Shown in pieces: positions 1 through 14,515 of a stretch of 64,000 nt of DNA (position 1 is its first letter; the number at the start of each line of letters is the position of its first letter). Under the pieces are notes generated by a model. It was not told the origin of the DNA. It did no database searches and saw only the letters and a list, made by a program, of their open reading frames with translations. The translations under genes and the position numbers were made by a program. Source of the DNA: Neisseria lactamica NS19 (GTDB taxonomy: Bacteria > Pseudomonadota > Gammaproteobacteria > Burkholderiales > Neisseriaceae); contig AEPI01000121.1 of assembly GCA_000193795.2 (NCBI GenBank), forward strand, positions 72,891-136,890, given 5' to 3'.

Positions 1-173
1 TAGTGGTTTTGCTCAAGCATCCCCCTGATTTCGGTTTGAAGTTGGCCGGACGAGAGTTTGCGCGAAGCCTGGGAAGAATTGTGCGCCAACTGGTAGGCAT
101 TGAGCAGCAGGTGGTTTTTAATCGGATTTTGGGGATACGGGCGCGTATCGGGCAAGGTAAATGTCTGGTTCAT
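1..173 (-). CDS. Hypothetical protein, possibly cut by the left window edge
   Basis: Read leftwards from an ATG at 173-171, this frame is open for 57 codons (MNQTFTLPDTRPYPQNP...) and reaches the window edge in the middle of a codon beginning TA. It is therefore either a complete 57-residue protein whose stop is split by the edge, or the start of a longer one. It lies 81 bases downstream of the methyltransferase gene on the same strand, so the two may be co-transcribed. No clear Shine-Dalgarno sequence precedes the ATG. The peptide is polar, rich in Asn and Gln, and has no signal peptide or membrane segment. I do not recognise the family. Confidence 0.4.
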   Translation of the reverse strand, partial: MNQTFTLPDTRPYPQNPIKNHLLLNAYQLAHNSSQASRKLSSGQLQTEIRGMLEQNH

Positions 174-254
174 ATGTGTCGTGTACCGCTTTTCGCAGTG
201 TGTGTCTTTCCTGTCTGAAAATATATCGGACGGATTGCCGCCGGGCCTTGCCCG

Positions 255-1883
255 TCAATCCGCCGAAACGAGAAAATGCCTGTCTGCCAAGTCTGCCAAT
301 ATTTCTTCCACATACACTTCGGCAGGCGGATGGAATGTCAAACCGTCGGGCGTGGTGCTGACGATGTTCAAGTTTTCGGCAACCGTTTCAATCAATGCCT
401 GTTTGCTCGTCGGCCGCGATAATTGCCGCATAATGTACAAATGCCCGTACCCGAATGAGGGGGTGCTTTCGTTGTAACGGTTGGCAGGCCGGACAAACGC
501 TTCCGCGCCGTGTTCCACAAAGGCGGCGACATAATCTGTAAAACGCGCCGGCACATAGGTTTTATGGTCTTCAAAAAATGGTTTGCCCGCATTGTCTGAT
601 GAAACAGAAAAACGCCCGAGAATGGTTTGCAATAAAAGCTGGGAATTGATTTTCATACGGTCAAATTCCAAACCGGGAAATCGGCGGGCAAGATTTTCCG
701 CAACATCTTCCGTTTTAAACGGCTCTCCGGTTTTCATCACATCGCGTATGCCCGAAAGCAGGGTATCGTTTTCATCAAAGTTGATCGTTTCCCCTCTTGC
801 CGGGCGGAAATTCAAACTTTCTATCACTTCGACAGTAACCGACTCATCACGCCTGATATTGTCCCCGACTTCCTCACGGCATAAAAGCGAACGGCGGAAT
901 TGGCGGTCGGATAAAATATCGCTATAAAATTCTTTGGCAATATAATCGCCCCCTGCCAATGCCAGAATCCGCTCCCGCGTATGCTCCGCCATCCAAGAAA
1001 CAAAAGACGCGTGCAAATCGGCATCCCCGATATATGCGAGCCTGTGGCGGTTAGCCCATTCGATGAAGCCGTTGACGTAAATCGGGTCGTTGAATATTTC
1101 CATATATTCGTGTGCGACATAATAAGTATTGTGATTCAATATTTTTTGAATCGCCGGAAGTTTGCCGCCGCCGCCCAAGCCCTTGTCGTTTTCCAAAATT
1201 TCCGCCAGCACCTTGAGCGCGTCCAAGCCTTTCCGCGTTCGCGCTTCCAAGGGTTCTTCAAGCACATCCCTGCCGGCAAAGTACATAATTTCGCGCAACT
1301 GCTCCTGCCGTTTCCAGCCGGGGTAAACATTGTATGAAATATAGGCAATGCCGTGTTCGGTCAGGTTGTTCCGGCAAATCGAAAAGATTTTGTCTTTAAC
1401 TGCGTCAGGCACCCACGACCAAATGCCGTGGACGATGATATAGTCGAATTTTCCGAATGACTCATCGATGGTCAAAATATCTTTTTCTTCCAGACGCACA
1501 TTTTTCAAGCCCATTTTTTCAATGATGGCGTTGCCCTGCGCAACCTGCCTGCCGGACAAGTCGATGCCGGCAAATTCCGCATCCGGGTAATAAAGCGCCT
1601 GCGTGATGATGTTGCCGCCCATCGAACAGCCCAGTTCCAAGACCTTGGCATTGGCGGCGGGCGCGGGCTGCAAACCCATCAGGCGGGCGCGCGCCTCCAA
1701 ATTATTGATGGCGGTTTGAGAGAACGCGCCGGATTCGTACATCAAATCATCATATGAATTTTTGATGTCCGATATTTCTGAAGGTTCCGCCATATGGGAG
1801 GTAGGACTGCCGACAACCGTCTGCCGCTCTTTCTTCGCCATGACGGGGCGCGCGGAAGCGGTTTTTTTCTTCTTGCCCGACAT
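255..1883 (-). CDS. Class I SAM-dependent methyltransferase with C-terminal methyltransferase-regulatory domain
   Basis: A 542-residue cytoplasmic protein. After a Lys-rich N-terminus (MSGKKKKTASARP), a Rossmann methyltransferase domain occupies roughly residues 45-200, with the SAM-binding motif VLELGCSMGGN near residue 80 and an acidic strand end (GIDLS) after it. The remaining ~330 residues match the pattern of proteins that fuse a methyltransferase to a predicted regulatory domain (Pfam methyltransferase regulatory domain, from memory). The substrate is unknown. The ATG at 1883 is the only reasonable start. The gene is transcribed away from the RecQ-UvrD fusion gene and may continue into the small ORF at the left edge. 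The methyltransferase fold is clear; the role is not. Confidence 0.85.
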   Translation of the reverse strand: MSGKKKKTASARPVMAKKERQTVVGSPTSHMAEPSEISDIKNSYDDLMYESGAFSQTAINNLEARARLMGLQPAPAANAKVLELGCSMGGNIITQALYYPDAEFAGIDLSGRQVAQGNAIIEKMGLKNVRLEEKDILTIDESFGKFDYIIVHGIWSWVPDAVKDKIFSICRNNLTEHGIAYISYNVYPGWKRQEQLREIMYFAGRDVLEEPLEARTRKGLDALKVLAEILENDKGLGGGGKLPAIQKILNHNTYYVAHEYMEIFNDPIYVNGFIEWANRHRLAYIGDADLHASFVSWMAEHTRERILALAGGDYIAKEFYSDILSDRQFRRSLLCREEVGDNIRRDESVTVEVIESLNFRPARGETINFDENDTLLSGIRDVMKTGEPFKTEDVAENLARRFPGLEFDRMKINSQLLLQTILGRFSVSSDNAGKPFFEDHKTYVPARFTDYVAAFVEHGAEAFVRPANRYNESTPSFGYGHLYIMRQLSRPTSKQALIETVAENLNIVSTTPDGLTFHPPAEVYVEEILADLADRHFLVSAD

Positions 1884-2097
1884 ATTCTGTTCACTCTAAA
1901 AGACAATATGCCCGCAAGTTTAACCAATTCGCCTGCCTACTTCAACCGCACGGAAATTATCGGTACTTCCGAACAGGTATGCCGTCTGAAGGTATGCGCA
2001 TACGTCCGGACGCATCCCTCCGCCATCTTGTCGAAATCAGGGATAAAGACCCGACACTATGGTATATTGGCCGTTTTATGCCAGCATCCCGACCGCC

Positions 2098-7308
<5,211 letters not shown>

Positions 7309-7322
7309 ACCTTACATAAAAA

Positions 7323-7360
7323 ATGCCGTCTGAAGGCACGGAGCGTGCTTCAGACGGCAT
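7323..7360. terminator. Inverted DUS hairpin
   Basis: ATGCCGTCTGAA at the left and its complement at the right, with arms extended by GCACG/CGTGC, make a long stem just after the stop of the helicase fusion. There is no U-run, so termination is likely but imperfect. It also provides two DNA uptake sequences. Confidence 0.7.
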
Positions 7361-7399
7361 CGGGGAGGCGCAAAGGCTTCGGACGGCATTCCTGCCGCT

Positions 7400-7612
7400 T
7401 TATTTCAACGCCGCATCATAGCCGCCGTCTTCTACGGCTTCAATCAGTGCCCCTGCATCGGTTTGCGCGGGGTCGTATCCGACGGTCGCACTTTTGCCTT
7501 CAAGGCTGACTTCGACGCTTGCCACGCCTTTGACGCTTTCCAGTATCCGGGTAACGCTTTTGACGCAGCCGCCGCAGCTCATGCCGCCGATGTCGAGGAT
7601 AAGGGTTTCCAT
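7400..7612 (-). CDS. Heavy-metal-associated (HMA) copper chaperone, CopZ-like
   Basis: A 70-residue single-domain protein with the metal-binding motif GGMSCGGC at residues 9-16, whose two Cys bind Cu(I) in this family. Length and the beta-alpha-beta-beta-alpha-beta pattern fit CopZ/Atx1-type chaperones that hand copper to P1B ATPases. The start at 7612 (METLILDIGG) is preceded by a good ribosome site, AAAGGAA; a longer frame upstream lacks one. It is divergent from sotB, and no copper ATPase lies nearby, so its partner must be elsewhere. The metal is inferred from the family; Hg or Zn cannot be excluded. Confidence 0.88.
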   Translation of the reverse strand: METLILDIGGMSCGGCVKSVTRILESVKGVASVEVSLEGKSATVGYDPAQTDAGALIEAVEDGGYDAALK

Positions 7613-7759
7613 GGTTTTCCTTTCGTTGGAACTGCAATCTGACAAACCTTATTGTAGGACGGTTCGCAGACTCGGGCAAATGCTGAAACCGCACGGCAGG
7701 TTTGGAAAAAGACGGCCTCTTGCGCCATAATGACAACACTGCCCATCAGGACGACAACA

Positions 7760-8917
7760 ATGAACGCTTCACACAAACCCTGGTTGAGCGTCGTTGCCTT
7801 GGCAATCGGCGCGTTCATCTTCAACACGACGGAATTTATCCCCATCGCGCTTTTGAGCGACATCGGACAAAGCTTCGGGATGACGGCGACCGAAACAGGC
7901 ATAATGATTACGGTTTACGCATGGATTGTCGCTCTGGCTTCGCTGCCGCTCATGCTGCTGACGCGCCATATGGAAAGGCGCGGCCTGTTGTTGATTTTGT
8001 TTGCGCTGTTTACCGTCAGCCACATCCTGTCGTTTGCCTCCTGGCGGTTTGAAATCCTGCTTGCCGGCCGCGTGGGGGTTGCGCTGACGCACGCGGTATT
8101 CTGGTCCATTACAGCTTCGCTGGCGGTACGCATCGCCCCTTCCGGAAAAGGAAATCAGGCATTGGGCCTGCTCAGTACGGGAACGGTGATGGCGATGGTG
8201 GCGGGGATTCCGCTCGGACGTATGGCGGGGCAGTTTTTGGGCTGGCAGACCGGCTTCCTGCTGATCGGCCTGTGTGCGGCGGCGGTTATGGCGATCCTTG
8301 CCAAAAGCCTGCCGCCCCTGCCGAGCGTGAATACCGGTTCTTTAAGCAGCCTGCCCCTGCTTTTGAAACGGAAAAAACTGATGTTGCTGTATGCGATGAC
8401 GATATTGGTTATCACGGCACACTTTACCGCATACAGCTACATCGAGCCCTTCGTCATCCAAATCGGCGGTTTCTCCGCCCGGCAGGTTACTATGGTTCTG
8501 GGGCTGTACGGTCTGGCGGGCTTTGCCGCGTCATACCTGTTCGGCAAATGGTTTGCCAAACATCCGCGCGCATTTTTGGCGGGCGCGGTATCAGTCATCG
8601 CTTTGTCCTCGGGGCTCTTGCTGCCTTTGGTGCATTTGCCTGCCGCTATTTACGCGCTGGTGTTCGTATGGGGGACGGCGATTGTGATCGTCAGCTTGGG
8701 GATGATTTCCAAAGTTTTGGATTTCGCCTCCGATGCCGCAGACCTTGCCAACTCGATTTATTCGGGACTTTACAACGTCGGTATCGGCGGCGGCGCATTG
8801 CTGGGACATTGGGTAACGCAATATGCGGGCATTTCCCGTATCGGCATCGCCGGTATGCTTGCGGCGGCGGCGGGTTTGTGGCTGTGCCTGAACTTGAACC
8901 GCCATATCCGAACCTGA
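7760..8917 (+). CDS. sotB: MFS efflux transporter, SotB/YdeA sugar-efflux type
   Basis: A 385-residue inner-membrane protein with about 12 hydrophobic segments. It has the early signature of the DHA1-type MFS families (AFIFNTTEFIPIALL near residue 20, an acidic residue in the first helix) and no long loops. By family it is a proton-driven exporter of sugars, arabinose-like compounds or drugs. The ATG at 7760 follows AGGACGAC; the in-frame ATG 30 bases earlier has no such site. Downstream is an inverted-DUS hairpin, so the gene appears monocistronic. The SotB assignment is from overall sequence character; the true substrate in Neisseria is uncertain. Confidence 0.85.
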   Translation: MNASHKPWLSVVALAIGAFIFNTTEFIPIALLSDIGQSFGMTATETGIMITVYAWIVALASLPLMLLTRHMERRGLLLILFALFTVSHILSFASWRFEILLAGRVGVALTHAVFWSITASLAVRIAPSGKGNQALGLLSTGTVMAMVAGIPLGRMAGQFLGWQTGFLLIGLCAAAVMAILAKSLPPLPSVNTGSLSSLPLLLKRKKLMLLYAMTILVITAHFTAYSYIEPFVIQIGGFSARQVTMVLGLYGLAGFAASYLFGKWFAKHPRAFLAGAVSVIALSSGLLLPLVHLPAAIYALVFVWGTAIVIVSLGMISKVLDFASDAADLANSIYSGLYNVGIGGGALLGHWVTQYAGISRIGIAGMLAAAAGLWLCLNLNRHIRT

Positions 8918-8923
8918 CCCGCT

Positions 8924-8960
8924 ATGCCGTCTGAAGCCTCCCCCGCCCTTCAGACGGCAT
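8924..8960. terminator. Inverted DUS hairpin after sotB
   Basis: ATGCCGTCTGAAG and CTTCAGACGGCAT are separated by a short C-rich loop, just 6 bases past the sotB stop, separating it from the patA operon. Confidence 0.7.
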
Positions 8961-9045
8961 TCTGATTGAAGAAATATCCGCCCCTGCTTAAAATAACGGA
9001 CTTTGCCGCGTTTTAACGCCTATTTTCTTGTTCCAAGGATGGTTT

Positions 9046-10482
9046 ATGCCGCTGCTGTCTGTCGAATTCGCACTGTTCTTTCTCGCCTTCCTGCCGATTT
9101 ACTGGGGCTGGGCGAAATACCCGTCCGTCCAAAACCTGCTGCTTTTGGCTGCCGGTATGGGCTGGCTCTACCATATCGGCCCTGTATTTGCGGCAATCGT
9201 CGTCCTTTATTCCTCCTGCGTGTACCTTTTGGGCGAACTGCTCCGTTCCGATCGCGAAGATACGCGCCGTTTCTGGCTGGGGTGCGGCATTGCCGCCTCA
9301 CTGACCGTCTTGGGCTTTTTCAAATATTTCGACTTTTTCCGCCCGATGATTGCCCAATATGCCGGAAAAGGCGGCGCAATCGACATCCTGATGCCGCTGG
9401 GGCTTTCGTATTACACCTTCCAGTCGCTCGCTTATCTGGTTTACTGCTTCCGCGCCCCGCACGCCGCGCGTTTCAGCTGGCACGAGCTGCTGCTGCACCT
9501 GAGTTTTTTCCCCACCGTTACCTCCGGCCCGATTATCCGCGCCGCCGCATTCAAAAGCGCGGACGGCGAGCAGGCAGACGCATTGGCGCAAATCCGTACC
9601 CGCCAACCGCGTTCGCCCGTCCGCCCCGCACTCGCCGTTTCCCTGATTTTGCTGGGTATTGCCAAAAAATGGTGGCTGGCGGGGATGCTGGCGGAAAACT
9701 GGGTGTCGCCCGTATTTGAAAACCCCGCCCAATTTGACGGCTGGAGCGTATTGGCGGGCGTGTACGGCTACACCTTCCAACTCTTTTTAGACTTTTCCGG
9801 ATATTCCGATTTGGTTATCGGTATGGCGATGCTGCTGGGCTTCCGGCTGCCCAAAAACTTCTCCGCACCGCTTCGTGCTTTAAACATCCGGGCATTTTGG
9901 GACAAATGGCACATCAGCCTTTCCACCTGGATACGCGACTACATCTACATCCCGTTGGGCGGCAGTAAAAAAGGCTTTTTGCGGACACAGTTCAACCTGA
10001 TGGCGGCAATGGTGCTCTCGGGCATATGGCACGGCTACGGCTGGAACTTCCTCATTTGGGGCGCGCTGCACGGCGCGGCATTGGTGCTGCTCAACACGGG
10101 CGACCGCTATTTCGGACGCAACGCGCTATGCCGTCTGAAATACCTTGCGCCGCTCTCGTGGCTCATTACCTTCCATTTTGTCTGCCTGACCTTCGTCGTC
10201 TTCAATACCGCAAACCCCGACGATGCAGGCGCGGTTTTCAGTGCCCTCTTTGCCAATGCCGGCGGCTGGAATGCGCCGCAACGGGCGGATATGCTGCTGC
10301 TTGCCTCGTTTGCATCCGTGATGCTGCTCTACCCTTACCTGCAACGCGCTTTCGACGGCGCGGTCAAAGGTTTGGAAAAAATCCCGATGTGGCTGTGGTT
10401 TATCCCGATTTCCATCATCCTGCTGCTGATTATCGTCCTCGCCCCCTCGGGGATACCCGGTTTTATTTATGCCAATTTTTAA
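9046..10482 (+). CDS. patA: Peptidoglycan O-acetyltransferase, MBOAT membrane component PatA (also named PacA)
   Basis: A 478-residue polytopic membrane protein of the MBOAT/AlgI family. The family signature WHISLSTWIRDYIYIPLGG lies near residue 288, followed by the active-site His in SGIWHGYGWN near 325. PatA is thought to move acetyl groups from the cytoplasm across the inner membrane to PatB, which places them on muramic acid O-6, protecting the wall from lysozyme and lytic transglycosylases. The ATG at 9046 is favoured because AAGGAT lies just upstream; the frame extends only to a TTG at 9028. It is first in a tight operon: patB begins 10 bases after its stop. Confidence 0.93.
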   Translation: MPLLSVEFALFFLAFLPIYWGWAKYPSVQNLLLLAAGMGWLYHIGPVFAAIVVLYSSCVYLLGELLRSDREDTRRFWLGCGIAASLTVLGFFKYFDFFRPMIAQYAGKGGAIDILMPLGLSYYTFQSLAYLVYCFRAPHAARFSWHELLLHLSFFPTVTSGPIIRAAAFKSADGEQADALAQIRTRQPRSPVRPALAVSLILLGIAKKWWLAGMLAENWVSPVFENPAQFDGWSVLAGVYGYTFQLFLDFSGYSDLVIGMAMLLGFRLPKNFSAPLRALNIRAFWDKWHISLSTWIRDYIYIPLGGSKKGFLRTQFNLMAAMVLSGIWHGYGWNFLIWGALHGAALVLLNTGDRYFGRNALCRLKYLAPLSWLITFHFVCLTFVVFNTANPDDAGAVFSALFANAGGWNAPQRADMLLLASFASVMLLYPYLQRAFDGAVKGLEKIPMWLWFIPISIILLLIIVLAPSGIPGFIYANF

Positions 10483-10492
10483 GGGTTTGAAC

Positions 10493-11479
10493 ATGAAAAA
10501 CTTTCTTTCCCTTTTCGCCTCCATATTGATGTCTGCCCTGATTGCCGCGTGGTTTGCCCAAAACCCGATCAATGCCTACTGGCAGCAGACCTACCACTGC
10601 AACAGCCCGCTCGAACCGCTTGCCGCCTACGGATGGTGGCAAACCGGTGCGGCGTTGCAAGAAAACGCCTACGCCCTTTCAGACGGCATCAAAGCCTTCC
10701 TGTCGGGCGAAACACCGGCGACGGCTCAAGATGTCGGTTCGGAAAATATGCCGTCTGAAGCCGCCGCATCCGAAGCCGCCCCTCAAAGCGGAGAAACCCA
10801 AGAATGGAAACAGGACACCGCCTCCGCCGCCGTCCGGACCGGAGACAAAGTCTTTTTCGCCGGCGACTCGCTGATGCAGGGCGTTGCCCCCTTCGTGCAA
10901 AAAAGCCTGAAACAGCAATACGGCATCGAATCCGTCAACCTCAGCAAACAAAGCACAGGGCTGTCCTACCCCTCATTCTTCGACTGGCCGAAAACGATTG
11001 AAGAAACCCTACAAAAACATCCCGAAATCAGCGTGCTCGCCGTCTTCCTAGGCCCGAACGACCCGTGGGATTTTCCCGTCGGCAAACGCTACCTCAAATT
11101 TGCTTCCGACGAATGGGCGCAAGAATACCTGAAACGCGTCGACCGCATCCTTGAAGCCGCCCGCATGCACCGCGTCCAAGTCGTCTGGCTCGGCATCCCC
11201 TATATGAAAAAAGCCAAGCTTGACGGGCAGATGCGCTACCTTGACAAACTGCTTTCGGAACATTTGGAAGGCAAAATCATCCTGATTCCCACCGCGCACA
11301 CCCTGAGCGGCGGGGAAGACCGCTACACCGATTCCGTCAACGTCAACGGCAAACCCGTCCGCTACCGCAGTAAAGACGGCATACACTTTACCGCCGAAGG
11401 ACAAAAACTGCTGGCGGCAAAAATAATGGAAAAAATCGTTTTTGAACCAAGTACGCAACCATCAAGTACACAGCCATGA
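10493..11479 (+). CDS. patB: Peptidoglycan O-acetyltransferase PatB, periplasmic SGNH-type
   Basis: A 328-residue protein with an N-terminal signal anchor (MKNFLSLFASILMSALIAA) and a periplasmic SGNH-hydrolase-like domain. The catalytic Ser lies in FFAGDSLMQG near residue 124 and the Asp-His pair in DGIHFTAEG near the C-terminus. It transfers acetyl to MurNAc O-6. A low-complexity linker (residues ~75-110) contains two DUS read as protein (MPSEAA, SDGI), a sign that uptake sequences have been tolerated in a flexible spacer. The ATG at 10493 has AAGGGT upstream; a slightly longer frame overlapping patA does not. Its stop overlaps the ape1 start by four bases (ATGA), indicating translational coupling. 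Confidence 0.92.
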   Translation: MKNFLSLFASILMSALIAAWFAQNPINAYWQQTYHCNSPLEPLAAYGWWQTGAALQENAYALSDGIKAFLSGETPATAQDVGSENMPSEAAASEAAPQSGETQEWKQDTASAAVRTGDKVFFAGDSLMQGVAPFVQKSLKQQYGIESVNLSKQSTGLSYPSFFDWPKTIEETLQKHPEISVLAVFLGPNDPWDFPVGKRYLKFASDEWAQEYLKRVDRILEAARMHRVQVVWLGIPYMKKAKLDGQMRYLDKLLSEHLEGKIILIPTAHTLSGGEDRYTDSVNVNGKPVRYRSKDGIHFTAEGQKLLAAKIMEKIVFEPSTQPSSTQP

Positions 11480-12666
11480 ACCTCAAACTCCTCATCGCAT
11501 TTTCCGCCCTGTTCGCCGCCACGCAGGCAAACGCCCTGCCCGTCGCCTCCGTCAGCCTCGACACCGTTACCGTTTCCCCGTCCGCCCCCTACACCGATAC
11601 AAACGGGCTCTTAACCGACTACGGCAACGCCGCCGCCTCGCCTTGGATGAAAAAACTCCAATCCGTCGCACAAGGCAGCGGCGAAACCTTCCGCATCCTG
11701 CAAATCGGCGACTCGCACACCGCCGGCGACTTCTTTACCGACAGCCTCCGCAAACGCCTGCAAAAAACTTGGGGCGACGGCGGCATAGGCTGGGTTTACC
11801 CCGCCAATGTCAAAGGACAGCGTATGGCGGCCGTCCGGCACAACGGCAACTGGCAAAGCCTCACCAGCAGGAACAACACCGGGGATTTCCCGCTCGGCGG
11901 CATTCTCGCCCACACCGGAAGCGGCGGCAGCATGACCCTGACCGCATCGGACGGCAAGACCGGCAGACAGCGCGTTTCCCTGTTTGCCAAACCCCTGCTC
12001 GCCGAACAAACCCTGACCGTCAACGGCAACACCGTCTCCGCCAACGGCGGCGGCTGGCAGGTGCTGGATACGGGCGCGGCACTCCCCCTGACCATACAGA
12101 CCGAAATGCCGTGGGACATCGGCTTCATCAACATTGAAAACCCCGCCGGCGGCATTACCGTTTCCGCCATGGGCATCAACGGCGCACAATTAACCCAGTG
12201 GTCGAAATGGCGTGCCGACCGTATGAACGACCTTGCCCAAACCGGCGCCGATTTGGTCATCCTTGCCTACGGTACCAACGAAGCCTTCGGCGACAACATC
12301 GACATTGCCGACACCGAACAAAAATGGCTGGATACCGTCCGCCAAATCCACGACAGCCTGCCCGCCGCCGGCATCCTCGTCATCGGCGCGCCCGAATCCC
12401 TGAAAAACACGCTAGGCGTATGCGGCACGCGCCCCGTCCGCCTGACCGAAGTCCAACAGATGCAGCGGCGCGTCGCCCGGCAGGGACAAACGATGTTCTG
12501 GTCTTGGCAAAACGCGATGGGCGGCGTTTGCAGCATGAAAAACTGGCTCAACCACGGATGGGCCGCCAAAGACGGCGTACACTTTTCCGCCAAAGGCTAC
12601 CAACGGTCGGCGGAAATGCTCGCCGACAGCCTCGAAGAACTCGTCCGCGCCGCCGCGAAACGGTAA
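11476..12666 (+). CDS. ape1: O-acetylpeptidoglycan esterase Ape1
   Basis: A 396-residue periplasmic esterase that removes O-acetyl groups from peptidoglycan, resetting sites for lytic transglycosylases. It has a signal peptide (MNLKLLIAFSALFAATQANA), the SGNH nucleophile motif LQIGDSHTAGD near residue 77, the oxyanion Gly/Asn block (AYGTNEAFGD near 265) and the catalytic Asp-His in DGVHFSAKGY near 364. The start codon overlaps the patB stop. Together patA, patB and ape1 form the complete add-and-remove acetylation cassette. Confidence 0.93.
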   Translation: MNLKLLIAFSALFAATQANALPVASVSLDTVTVSPSAPYTDTNGLLTDYGNAAASPWMKKLQSVAQGSGETFRILQIGDSHTAGDFFTDSLRKRLQKTWGDGGIGWVYPANVKGQRMAAVRHNGNWQSLTSRNNTGDFPLGGILAHTGSGGSMTLTASDGKTGRQRVSLFAKPLLAEQTLTVNGNTVSANGGGWQVLDTGAALPLTIQTEMPWDIGFINIENPAGGITVSAMGINGAQLTQWSKWRADRMNDLAQTGADLVILAYGTNEAFGDNIDIADTEQKWLDTVRQIHDSLPAAGILVIGAPESLKNTLGVCGTRPVRLTEVQQMQRRVARQGQTMFWSWQNAMGGVCSMKNWLNHGWAAKDGVHFSAKGYQRSAEMLADSLEELVRAAAKR

Positions 12667-12766
12667 ACAAAAAGGCTTTCAGACGGCATAGCCGCCCCGC
12701 GCACGGTTTGCCCGGACAAGGCGGATTCGTCCGCAACCGGCATTCGGCGCAAAGGCGGCGTTTGAT

Positions 12767-12820
12767 ATGCCGTCTGAAGGCAAAGATGATAAACTGCCGT
12801 CTTCCGTTTTCAGACGGCAT
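12767..12820. terminator. Inverted DUS pair between ape1 and the acyl-CoA synthetase gene
   Basis: A DUS at 12767-12778 faces an inverted DUS at 12809-12820, followed by ATTGTTTT. With a 30-base loop the hairpin is longer than a classical terminator, but the position between two plus-strand transcription units fits. A further inverted DUS lies at about 12680. Confidence 0.5.
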
Positions 12821-12870
12821 ATTGTTTTCAAATGAGGGCGTTCTCCGTCCGCAACCATAAAGGAAGTTTC

Positions 12871-14424
12871 ATGAACCGGACTTATGCCAATTTCTACGAA
12901 ATGCTCGCCGCCGCCTGCCGCAAAAACGGCAACGGCACGGCAGTGTTCGACGGCAAGGAAAAAACCGCCTACCGCGCGCTCAAGCAGGAAGCCGAAGCCG
13001 TCGCGGCGTATCTGCAAAATATCGGCGTGAAGTTCGGCGACACAGTCGCGCTGGCGGTTTCCAATTCCACAGAATTTATTACCGCCTATTTCGCCGTCTC
13101 CGCCATCGGCGCGGTCGCCGTGCCGATGAACACATTTTTGAAAAATAGCGAATACGCGTATATCCTGAACGACTGCAAGGCGCGCTTCCTGTTCGCCTCG
13201 GTCGGCCTGTCAAAAGAATTGGCGGGCTTGAAGGCGCAAACGCCCGTCGAAAAAATCATTTGGACGGGCCAAAGCCTGCCGGCCGGCGAAACGGCGGAAG
13301 GCGATGCCTTTTTTGAAGACGTGCGCCGCTTCCCCGAAAAACCCGACTTGGGCCGCCAACCCCGGATAAATGATTTGGCACACATCATCTACACATCCGG
13401 CACGACGGGCCATCCCAAAGGCGCGCTAATCAGTTACGCCAACCTGTTTGCCAACCTTGAAGGCATCGAACGCACCTTCAAAATTTCCAAACGCGACCGC
13501 TTTATTGTTTTCCTGCCGATGTTCCACAGCTTCACGCTGACGGCTATGGTGCTGCTGCCGATTTATATGGCGTGTTCGATTATTTTGGTCAAATCCGTCT
13601 TCCCCTTTTCCAAGGTTTTGAAACAGGCCCTGCTCAAACGCGCGACCGTGTTTTTGGGCGTGCCCGCGATTTACACCGCGATGAGCAAGGCGAAAATACC
13701 TTGGTATTTCAGATGGTTCAACCGCATCCGCCTGTTTATCAGCGGCGGCGCGCCTTTGGCGGAACAAACCATCCTCGATTTCAAAGCCAAGTTCCCCCGC
13801 GCCAAGCTTTTGGAAGGCTACGGACTGAGCGAAGCCTCGCCCGTCGTCGCCGTCAATACGCCCGAACGGCAAAAAGCCTGTAGTGTCGGCATCCCCCTGC
13901 CCGGTTTGGAAGTCAAAGCCGTCGATGAAGAATTGGTCGAAGTGCCGCGCGGCGAAGTGGGCGAGCTGATTGTCAGGGGCGGTTCGGTGATGCAGGGCTA
14001 CCTCAATATGCCTGCCGCCACCGATGAAACCATCGTCAACGGCTGGTTGAAAACGGGCGATTTCGTTACCATAGACGAAGACGGCTTTATCTTTATCGTC
14101 GACCGCAAAAAAGATTTGATTATTTCCAAAGGTCAAAATGTCTATCCGCGCGAGATCGAAGAAGAAATCTACAAACTCGATGCCGTCGAAGCCGCCGCCG
14201 TCATCGGCGTGAAAGACCGTTATGCCGACGAGGAAATCGTCGCCTTCGTCCAATTAAAGAAAGGTATGGATTTGGGCGAGGACGAAATCCGCCGCCACCT
14301 GCGTACCGTGCTGGCAAATTTCAAAATCCCCAAACAGATCCACTTTAAAGACGCGCTGCCGCGCAACGCTACGGGCAAGGTATTGAAACGGGTGTTGAAG
14401 GAGCAGTTTGAAAAAAACAAATAA
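12871..14424 (+). CDS. AMP-forming acyl-CoA synthetase (long-chain fatty acid-CoA ligase)
   Basis: A 517-residue adenylate-forming enzyme. The ATP loop is IIYTSGTTGHPKGA near residue 172, followed by GYGLSEASPVV near 316, the hinge region KTGDFVTIDEDG near 395 and the C-terminal catalytic Lys motif NATGKVLKRVL near 500. It activates a fatty acid with ATP and CoA, for lipid recycling or degradation. The ATG at 12871 follows AAAGGAAG, an excellent ribosome site; the frame extends upstream to 12832 without one. It ends in a shared terminator facing betT. Chain-length preference cannot be read from sequence. Confidence 0.9.
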   Translation: MNRTYANFYEMLAAACRKNGNGTAVFDGKEKTAYRALKQEAEAVAAYLQNIGVKFGDTVALAVSNSTEFITAYFAVSAIGAVAVPMNTFLKNSEYAYILNDCKARFLFASVGLSKELAGLKAQTPVEKIIWTGQSLPAGETAEGDAFFEDVRRFPEKPDLGRQPRINDLAHIIYTSGTTGHPKGALISYANLFANLEGIERTFKISKRDRFIVFLPMFHSFTLTAMVLLPIYMACSIILVKSVFPFSKVLKQALLKRATVFLGVPAIYTAMSKAKIPWYFRWFNRIRLFISGGAPLAEQTILDFKAKFPRAKLLEGYGLSEASPVVAVNTPERQKACSVGIPLPGLEVKAVDEELVEVPRGEVGELIVRGGSVMQGYLNMPAATDETIVNGWLKTGDFVTIDEDGFIFIVDRKKDLIISKGQNVYPREIEEEIYKLDAVEAAAVIGVKDRYADEEIVAFVQLKKGMDLGEDEIRRHLRTVLANFKIPKQIHFKDALPRNATGKVLKRVLKEQFEKNK

Positions 14425-14453
14425 ATGCCGTGCCGTCCGAAGCCCCGTCCGGC

Positions 14454-14492
14454 AAAAAAAAATGCGGTGAATCTGCTTCACCGCATTTTTTT
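14454..14492. terminator. Bidirectional intrinsic terminator
   Basis: An 11-base perfect stem (AATGCGGTGAA / TTCACCGCATT) with loop TCTG, flanked by a run of A on the left and T on the right, serves the acyl-CoA synthetase gene (plus) and betT (minus). Confidence 0.9.
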
Positions 14493-14515
14493 GACAAACG
14501 CCGGAGATAAGGCAC

